Positions 59,130 through 64,000 of a stretch of 64,000 bases of DNA are shown one piece after another. Below the pieces are notes generated by a model that worked only from the letters and a program-made list of their open reading frames with translations, had not been told where the DNA came from and ran no database searches. Within the stretch, counting starts at the first letter, position 1; the number at the start of each line of letters is the position of its first letter. Position numbers and translations under genes: made by a program. Source of the stretch: Oryzomicrobium sp. (GTDB lineage Bacteria > Pseudomonadota > Gammaproteobacteria > Burkholderiales > Rhodocyclaceae); assembly GCF_021287045.1 (NCBI RefSeq), contig NZ_JAJTBG010000007.1, forward strand, positions 1 to 64,000. The letters run 5' to 3'.

Positions 59130-60416
59130 TTGATCGCTGCACGCTCCAGGAACGCGCTGTACTTCCAGTCCGGCGGCGTGACGGCGGTCATCAACGCCAC
59201 GGCAGGGGGCGTCATCGACGCCGCCCGCAGCCTGGCCAAGGCCGGGGCGCCGATCGGCACCGTGCTGGCGGCGCGCAACGGTTTCTCCGGGGTGCTCAAG
59301 GAAGAGCTGATCGACACGGCCTCGTTATCCGACGAGGCCGTGCTGCGTTTACGCCAGCTGCCGGGCGGTGCTTTCGGCGCCAGCCGGCGGCTGCTGCCGC
59401 CCTACGACGAACGTCCCGACCAGTGGGACCGGGTGGCGGCGGTGCTGCGCGCCCACGACATCGGCCACGTGCTGGTCAACGGGGGCAACGGATCCATGGA
59501 GACCGCCCGCCTGTTCGTCGAACTGGGCCGGCGCTATGGCCTGGACATCACCGCCGTCGGCCTGCCCAAGACGGTGGACAACGACCTGCTCGACACCGAC
59601 GTCTCCCCCGGCTTCGGCTCGGCGGCCAAGTACCTGGCCACCTCGATGCGCGAAGCCAGCCTGGACCTGGCGGCCATGAGCGGCGGCGCCCGGGCCACCA
59701 AGGTGTTCATTCTCGAAGTGATGGGCCGCCACGCCGGCTGGATGGCCCTGTCCACCGCCCTGGCCCAGGACGCCCCCGGTGCGGCGCCCCACCTGATCCT
59801 GCTGCCCGAGGTGCCCTTCGACGAGGCCCGGGTGGCGGCGGCGGTGGAAGCCACCATCGCCCGGGTCGGCTACTGCGCCATCACCGTGGCCGAAGGGCTG
59901 TCCGGCCCCGACGGCAAGCCCCTGGCGGTGGAGCGGGACTCCACCACCTACGGCCACGAGCAACTGGGCGGTGTCGGCCCCTGGCTGGCGGACCGGCTCC
60001 AGGCCCGGCTCGGCGTCAAGTGCCACTGCGCCGTGGCCGACTACCTGCAACGCTCGGCGCGCCATCTGGCCTCCCGGGTCGATCTGGAGCAGGCCTGGGC
60101 CGTGGGGGCGGCGGGCCTGGAATGGAGCCTGTCGGGCACTACCGGGGTGATGGTGGCGATTCGCCGCCTGGCCGACGAGCCCTACCGCTGGGACCTGGTG
60201 CCGGCCGCCCTGGAGGGCCTGGCCGACCGGGAGCGCAAGGTGCCGGCCGATTTCCTCACTGCCGACGGCCTCCACGCCAGCCCCGCCGGGCGCCGCTACC
60301 TGGCGCCCCTGATCGCCGGCGAAGCCTATCCGCCCTTTAGCCACGACGGCCTGCCCGACTACCGTTGGGATTGCCCCCCGGTGCGGGCACCGCGCCTGCC
60401 GCCCTTCGCCCTGTAG
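59130..60416 (+). CDS. pfp: 6-phosphofructokinase, pyrophosphate-dependent type
   Basis: 428 residues starting at TTG 59130. The substrate loop reads GLPKTVDNDL; a lysine in the P-K-T-x-D-N-D motif is the mark of PPi-using enzymes. The nucleotide loop reads GGNGSMETA, with Asn where the usual G-G-D-G/D-D acidic residue is expected. G-R-H-A-G-W follows. PPi-PFK is reversible and serves both glycolysis and gluconeogenesis. It follows adk by 33 nt. No better start codon with a ribosome site was found. Confidence 0.9.
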   Translation: MIAARSRNALYFQSGGVTAVINATAGGVIDAARSLAKAGAPIGTVLAARNGFSGVLKEELIDTASLSDEAVLRLRQLPGGAFGASRRLLPPYDERPDQWDRVAAVLRAHDIGHVLVNGGNGSMETARLFVELGRRYGLDITAVGLPKTVDNDLLDTDVSPGFGSAAKYLATSMREASLDLAAMSGGARATKVFILEVMGRHAGWMALSTALAQDAPGAAPHLILLPEVPFDEARVAAAVEATIARVGYCAITVAEGLSGPDGKPLAVERDSTTYGHEQLGGVGPWLADRLQARLGVKCHCAVADYLQRSARHLASRVDLEQAWAVGAAGLEWSLSGTTGVMVAIRRLADEPYRWDLVPAALEGLADRERKVPADFLTADGLHASPAGRRYLAPLIAGEAYPPFSHDGLPDYRWDCPPVRAPRLPPFAL

Positions 60417-60463
60417 CAGCGCCCTGCGCCGCTGGCCGCTGACCAACGGAGCTTCCCCGGCCC

Positions 60464-62239
60464 TCAGGCGGGGAAACGGGCCGCCAGGGCCTGGGATACG
60501 TCCGCCAGCACCCCATCCCAGTCCCCGAAGGACGACTGGTTGAAGATACGCAGGGAGGGATACCAGGGGCTATCGGCGCGGCGATGCAGCCAGCGCCACT
60601 CGCCGTCGAAGCGGTTGAGCATCCAGACGGGCCGGTTGAGGGCGCCGGCCAGGTGAACCACGGCGGAATCGATGGTGATCACCAGGTCCAGGTTGGCCGC
60701 CAGGGCGGCGCTGTCGGCAAAGTCGTTCAGCTCGTCTGTCCAGTCCAGCCAATCCACCCCGTCCGGAATGGCCGGACGCTCGTCTTCGGGGGCCCATTTC
60801 TGCAAGCTGACCCAGGTCACGTTCCGGTTTTCCAGCAGGGGCCGCAACCGCTCGAATTTCAGGCTGCGGCGGGCGTCGGCCTGGTGGGCCTTGCGTCCGG
60901 CCCAGGCAATGCCGATGCGCGGGCGCCCGGGGGCCGCCCGTTCCAGCCGTTCGCGCCAGTAATCCTGGGCCGGTGGGAGAACGCGGAGGTACGGCACCGT
61001 CCGCGGCACCGTATCCGGCCGGGTGCCAAAGGCCCGGGGCAGCGAAAGCAGCGGGTATTGCCAATCCCAGGCGTCGTTGTCCGCCGGCAGGCGGGTGAAG
61101 AACGCGACGCGGTCGCCGAAGGACCATTCCAGAAGGCGCTGGAGCGGCGGGGCGCAGGCGAAGCCCACCTTGGCGAAGCGTTCGGTGGCCAGGGGCAGGT
61201 AGCGGGAAAATTGCATCACGTCGCCAAAGCCCTGCTCGGAGATCAGCAGCAGCCGCTTGCCGGCGGTTTCGCCCTGGCCCGTCCACTGGGGCAGGGGGCT
61301 GTCCGGGCAGTTCAGGGTGCCGTTCGCGGCCTCCGCCGAGCCCGTCCAGCGGGCCTCGTAGTTTTCCCAGCCGGCCGCCCAGTCCCCCCGCTTCAATTGC
61401 AGCATGCCCAGGTTCAGGCGCGGCATGGCCATGTCGGGGTCCAGGTCGACGGCCTGGGCAAAGCATGCCTGGGCTTCGTCCAGGAATCCCAGGTCCTGGA
61501 GCAGGAAACCCTTGCTGTTGAGCACGGCCGGTTGTTCCGCCTGGATCGCCAGGGCCCGCTCATAGCATTCCATGGCCGCCGCGAAACGGCCGGCCCGGTA
61601 GTGTTCGATGCCCTGCTGGTGGTATTCCCCGTTGGCTGCGGCGAGGGCCTGGCGTGCCGCGCCGGACTGCTTCTTTTCCAGGTAGAGGACGCCGAGGTTG
61701 TTGCGGGCGATGGCATGGCGCGGATCGAGGGCCGCGGCTTTTTCATAGGCGGCCAGGGCGGCGTCCTGGTCTCTCAGGCGTTCCAGGGTGGCGCCCAGGT
61801 TGTTCCAGGAGAGGGCGTGGTCCGGGGCGATCTCCAGTGCCCTGCGGTAGCTGGCGGCGGCCTGTTCGTGCGCCCCGGCGTCGCCGTAGGCTAGGCCCAG
61901 GTTGTAGTGGGCATCCCGCTGCCCGGGGGCCAGCCGCGTGGCCTCCAGGCCGGCTGCCACGGCCCGTTCCGGCTGGCCCTGGCGCCGGTACAGTTCGCCC
62001 AGGTTGCTGTGGTAAAGAGCCACCTGGCCATCGCCGGCAATGGCCGACTCCAGGCAGTTCACGGCCTCCGGCAGCTTGCCGGCCCTGAAGAGGAGCAGGC
62101 CCAGGGCATGCCAGGCGGGATGGAAGTGGGGTGCCTCGGCGACGATTTGGCGGCAGCACGTCTCGGCCTCCGCAAACCTGCCCTGGGATTCCAGGGCGGC
62201 GGCAGTGGCAAAGCGTTCCCGCAGGGCAGGAGAAATCAT
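60464..62239 (-). CDS. TPR protein with heptosyltransferase-like glycosyltransferase domain
   Basis: 591 residues from the ATG at 62239. About 1-300 is a run of TPR repeats (patterns such as A-x-x-N-L-G-x-x-x and W-x-x-L-G), then a C-terminal GT-B domain related to GT9 heptosyltransferases (RIGIAWAGRKAHQADARRSL and ITIDSAVVHLAGALNRPVW give the donor-site pattern). It lies directly after an autotransporter gene, and autotransporter heptosyltransferases are known in E. coli (Aah/TibC), so modification of the passenger is plausible. There is no Shine-Dalgarno sequence; a terminator ends only 6 nt before the ATG. Confidence 0.82.
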   Translation of the reverse strand: MISPALRERFATAAALESQGRFAEAETCCRQIVAEAPHFHPAWHALGLLLFRAGKLPEAVNCLESAIAGDGQVALYHSNLGELYRRQGQPERAVAAGLEATRLAPGQRDAHYNLGLAYGDAGAHEQAAASYRRALEIAPDHALSWNNLGATLERLRDQDAALAAYEKAAALDPRHAIARNNLGVLYLEKKQSGAARQALAAANGEYHQQGIEHYRAGRFAAAMECYERALAIQAEQPAVLNSKGFLLQDLGFLDEAQACFAQAVDLDPDMAMPRLNLGMLQLKRGDWAAGWENYEARWTGSAEAANGTLNCPDSPLPQWTGQGETAGKRLLLISEQGFGDVMQFSRYLPLATERFAKVGFACAPPLQRLLEWSFGDRVAFFTRLPADNDAWDWQYPLLSLPRAFGTRPDTVPRTVPYLRVLPPAQDYWRERLERAAPGRPRIGIAWAGRKAHQADARRSLKFERLRPLLENRNVTWVSLQKWAPEDERPAIPDGVDWLDWTDELNDFADSAALAANLDLVITIDSAVVHLAGALNRPVWMLNRFDGEWRWLHRRADSPWYPSLRIFNQSSFGDWDGVLADVSQALAARFPA

Positions 62240-62245
62240 GGGATG

Positions 62246-62280
62246 GAAAAAAGCCGCGGAGAGTCCAGATCCGCGGCTTT
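62246..62280 (-). terminator. Terminator of the autotransporter gene, abutting the next start
   Basis: Stem AAAGCCGCGGA paired with TCCGCGGCTTT, 9-nt loop, followed on the minus strand by six T. It lies 27 nt after the autotransporter stop and its T run ends 6 nt before the ATG of the TPR glycosyltransferase gene. Confidence 0.8.
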
Positions 62281-62307
62281 GAGTCGGTGAGGTTGCAGGG
62301 AGGCCGG

Positions 62308-64000
62308 TCAGAAATTCCAGCGGAGTTTGACCGAAGCCGTCTGGTTGTTGAAGCCCTCGCGCAGTTCCAGGTCGTAGCGGGCGGTGACTTCCGGCCCGTT
62401 CTTGAGCGACTTGGAGATGCCGAGGCCGGCCCGGGCCAGCCAGGGCTTGGGCGAGACGCCGTAGGTGACGAACGACTGGCCGGGTTCGCCGGCGAAGGCC
62501 GAAGTCATGGCGGCGCGCTTGCTCAGGGCGTCGTAGCCGACCCCCAGGTTGCCCATCACCGCCAGGCCGTCGGCCAGCTGATGGCTGACCTTGCCGTCGG
62601 CGGCCAGCAGCAGCTGGTCCGTGGTGCGGCCATCGACCTTGAGGTTGAGCGCGTCGGCGCCGTGCTCGGTATATCCCGCATCCCGGATCCAGGTGTAGTC
62701 GGCGCGGACCGACGGCAGCCAGCGGGTCTGCTCCCCCAGGGCGTAGGACCAGCCCAGGCCCACGCCGGCGTGGGCGGTCAGGCTGTTGTAGGTGGACCGG
62801 GCCGTCTCGCCCAGGAAGCGGATCTGCCGGCTTCCCTCGTTGCGGTTGTTGCCCACATCGACCTGCCAGTTGATTTCCCGGGTCGCATCCAGGCTGTAGC
62901 TGCCGTAGCTGATCAACTGGTACAGATCCACCTTGGCGCTGTTGGGCGCCACGTCCGACTGCCCGGTCACGCTGGCGTTGGCATAGGCCAGGGCAAAGCC
63001 GACCCGGGTGCGGGCGGTGACGGAGCGGTCGATGCCGAGAGCCAGGCCGGCGGTGGTGGCCTTGTAGCCGGCCACGCCGCCCGAATTGTCCTGGCGGGCC
63101 CAGGAGCCGAAGGGCTTGGCCCACACGTTGCCGTCGTTGAAGAACTCCTCGCCGGACGACAGGCCCCGGTTGGCCTCGATGCGGGCCTGGATCACCCGGT
63201 TGACGCCGGACAAGGCCGAGTTGGCGGCGGCGATGCTGCTGCCGGTGAGCAGGGGCAGGGTCTGGCTGACCGCCTGGGAAACCTGCTGGGTCGTGCTCAA
63301 CTGGCCCAGGGCGGTGCGCACGCGGGCCCAGGCCGGGTCGTTGCCGACGACCACCTGGTCCAGCACCCGGGCGGCGCCGAGGCCGGGGGTGTTGTTGTGC
63401 TCCTGGGCGCTGCCCAACACGGTGGGGCCGCCGTTGTCGCCCGCCGCGACGATCTTCAGGCCGAAGTCGTTGGCGGCGTAGACTCCCTTGAAATCGTACA
63501 AGGCCGAATTGTCGCCGACACCGGCGAATTGGCCGCTGACCCCTCCGGTGGCGTGGATCACGCCGGTGAGGGTGGAGCCCACCGTGAGGGTGGGGGTGCC
63601 GATCACGTTGACGTACGCGACGCCGCCCAGAGTGGCGGAGCCGGACACGTTGATCTTGCCGTAGTTGGTCATGCTCGCCACTGCCGGGCTGAAGGTACCG
63701 GTATTGACGAGGTTGCCGGTGATGGCGGCGGTGCTGCCCTCGCCGATCTTGAGGGTGCCGTTGTTGGTGAAGCTGGAGACGGTGAACTGGTTGCCGTTCT
63801 GCAGCGTGTAGACCGCCCCGGAATCGACGAAGGTGGGGGTGTTCGGTGCCACCACGTCGCCGACGAACAGGGCCGTGTCGTTGCCTCGGATGTGGATGCT
63901 GTCGAGGGAGGACGTGCCATCCACGTTGATGGCGTAATTGCCGCCGCTGATGGTGCCGCTGTTGGTCAGGCCGCCCGAGATGGCGCCGTTGTCCACGACG
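62308..64000 (-). CDS. Autotransporter (type Va secretion), partial
   Basis: At least 564 codons, open to the window end, so the N terminus, signal peptide and most of the passenger are missing. The visible passenger has short Gly/Asn/Thr-rich repeats (S-G-T-I-S-G-G-N-Y-A-I-N-V-D-G type), as in AIDA/pertactin-like beta helices. The last about 290 residues are the 12-strand barrel, beginning near the N-D-G-N-V-W-A-K-P-F-G-S-W motif and ending in K-L-R-W-N-F, the aromatic end needed for BAM insertion. Confidence 0.92.
   Translation of the reverse strand, partial: VVDNGAISGGLTNSGTISGGNYAINVDGTSSLDSIHIRGNDTALFVGDVVAPNTPTFVDSGAVYTLQNGNQFTVSSFTNNGTLKIGEGSTAAITGNLVNTGTFSPAVASMTNYGKINVSGSATLGGVAYVNVIGTPTLTVGSTLTGVIHATGGVSGQFAGVGDNSALYDFKGVYAANDFGLKIVAAGDNGGPTVLGSAQEHNNTPGLGAARVLDQVVVGNDPAWARVRTALGQLSTTQQVSQAVSQTLPLLTGSSIAAANSALSGVNRVIQARIEANRGLSSGEEFFNDGNVWAKPFGSWARQDNSGGVAGYKATTAGLALGIDRSVTARTRVGFALAYANASVTGQSDVAPNSAKVDLYQLISYGSYSLDATREINWQVDVGNNRNEGSRQIRFLGETARSTYNSLTAHAGVGLGWSYALGEQTRWLPSVRADYTWIRDAGYTEHGADALNLKVDGRTTDQLLLAADGKVSHQLADGLAVMGNLGVGYDALSKRAAMTSAFAGEPGQSFVTYGVSPKPWLARAGLGISKSLKNGPEVTARYDLELREGFNNQTASVKLRWNF

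Noticed and set aside
60464..63124. TPR glycosyltransferase frame extended to 886 codons
   Set aside because: The extension runs through the terminator and into the autotransporter barrel in the other frame, and has no conserved sequence. The ATG at 62239 is the first position that fits the TPR family.

Overview
The window is chromosomal DNA of high GC content from a betaproteobacterium. Gene content and order point to the Rhodocyclaceae (Azospira/Dechloromonas-like): a ubiG-gyrA-serC-pheA-hisC-tyrA-aroA/cmk-rpsA-ihfB block, a surE-pcm-nlpD-rpoS block, a PPi-type phosphofructokinase, NorE/NorF-like proteins typical of denitrifiers, and a tmRNA tag ANDERFALAA. Genus placement is inference. Coding density is high and many start/stop codons overlap (ATGA, GTGA, TTGA). 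No transposase, integrase, phage gene, CRISPR array or rRNA operon was seen.

Layout. 1-509 is about 50% GC, has no convincing gene, and lies on the 3' side of the tmRNA gene ssrA (510-871, minus). 941-4504 (minus) holds a HAD phosphatase (MupP/Gph type), ubiG, an OmpA-family protein and an MTA/SAH-deaminase-like amidohydrolase. 4717-15978 (plus) is gyrA, then serine/aromatic/histidine amino acid genes with a fused aroA-cmk, then rpsA and ihfB. 16128-22692 (plus) is envelope biogenesis (lapA, lapB, ugd, hldA, hldD), then cysM and a PolB-like 3'-5' exonuclease. 22760-30606 (plus) is tRNA-Val, thrS-infC-rpmI-rplT-pheS-pheT-ihfA-merR, and tRNA-Pro. infC has an AUA start. 30985-34816 (plus) is an H-NS gene followed by surE-pcm-nlpD-rpoS.

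34776-40058 (minus) is a tightly overlapped moxR-DUF58-transglutaminase-mltB operon whose last gene overlaps the 3' end of rpoS. 40374-43550 (plus) has a histone-deacetylase-family enzyme, dapA and bamC. 43698-45326 (minus) is a chemoreceptor. 45644-50722 (plus) is a small accessory-looking cluster: halogenase-like flavoprotein, FkbO/Hyg5/XanB2-type chorismatase, MipA/OmpV protein, acyltransferase and family 2 glycosyltransferase. This resembles part of an aryl-polyene (xanthomonadin-like) pigment pathway without its condensing enzymes. 50759-51668 (minus) encodes NorF- and NorE-like proteins, followed by a long non-coding stretch with an AT-rich patch, then sodB and xseA (minus).

54543-54951 is non-coding and contains an AT-rich segment and a compact set of DnaA boxes. 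54952-60416 (plus) is exbB-exbD-lpxK-trm112-kdsB-adk-pfp. 60464-64000 (minus) is an autotransporter cut by the window edge, followed by a TPR/heptosyltransferase-like glycosyltransferase that may modify it.

The best candidates for something not routinely described are the chorismatase/halogenase-like cluster, the DnaA-box/AT-rich intergenic region, the structured spacer between tRNA-Val and thrS, and the autotransporter-glycosyltransferase pair with a terminator set against the downstream start codon.
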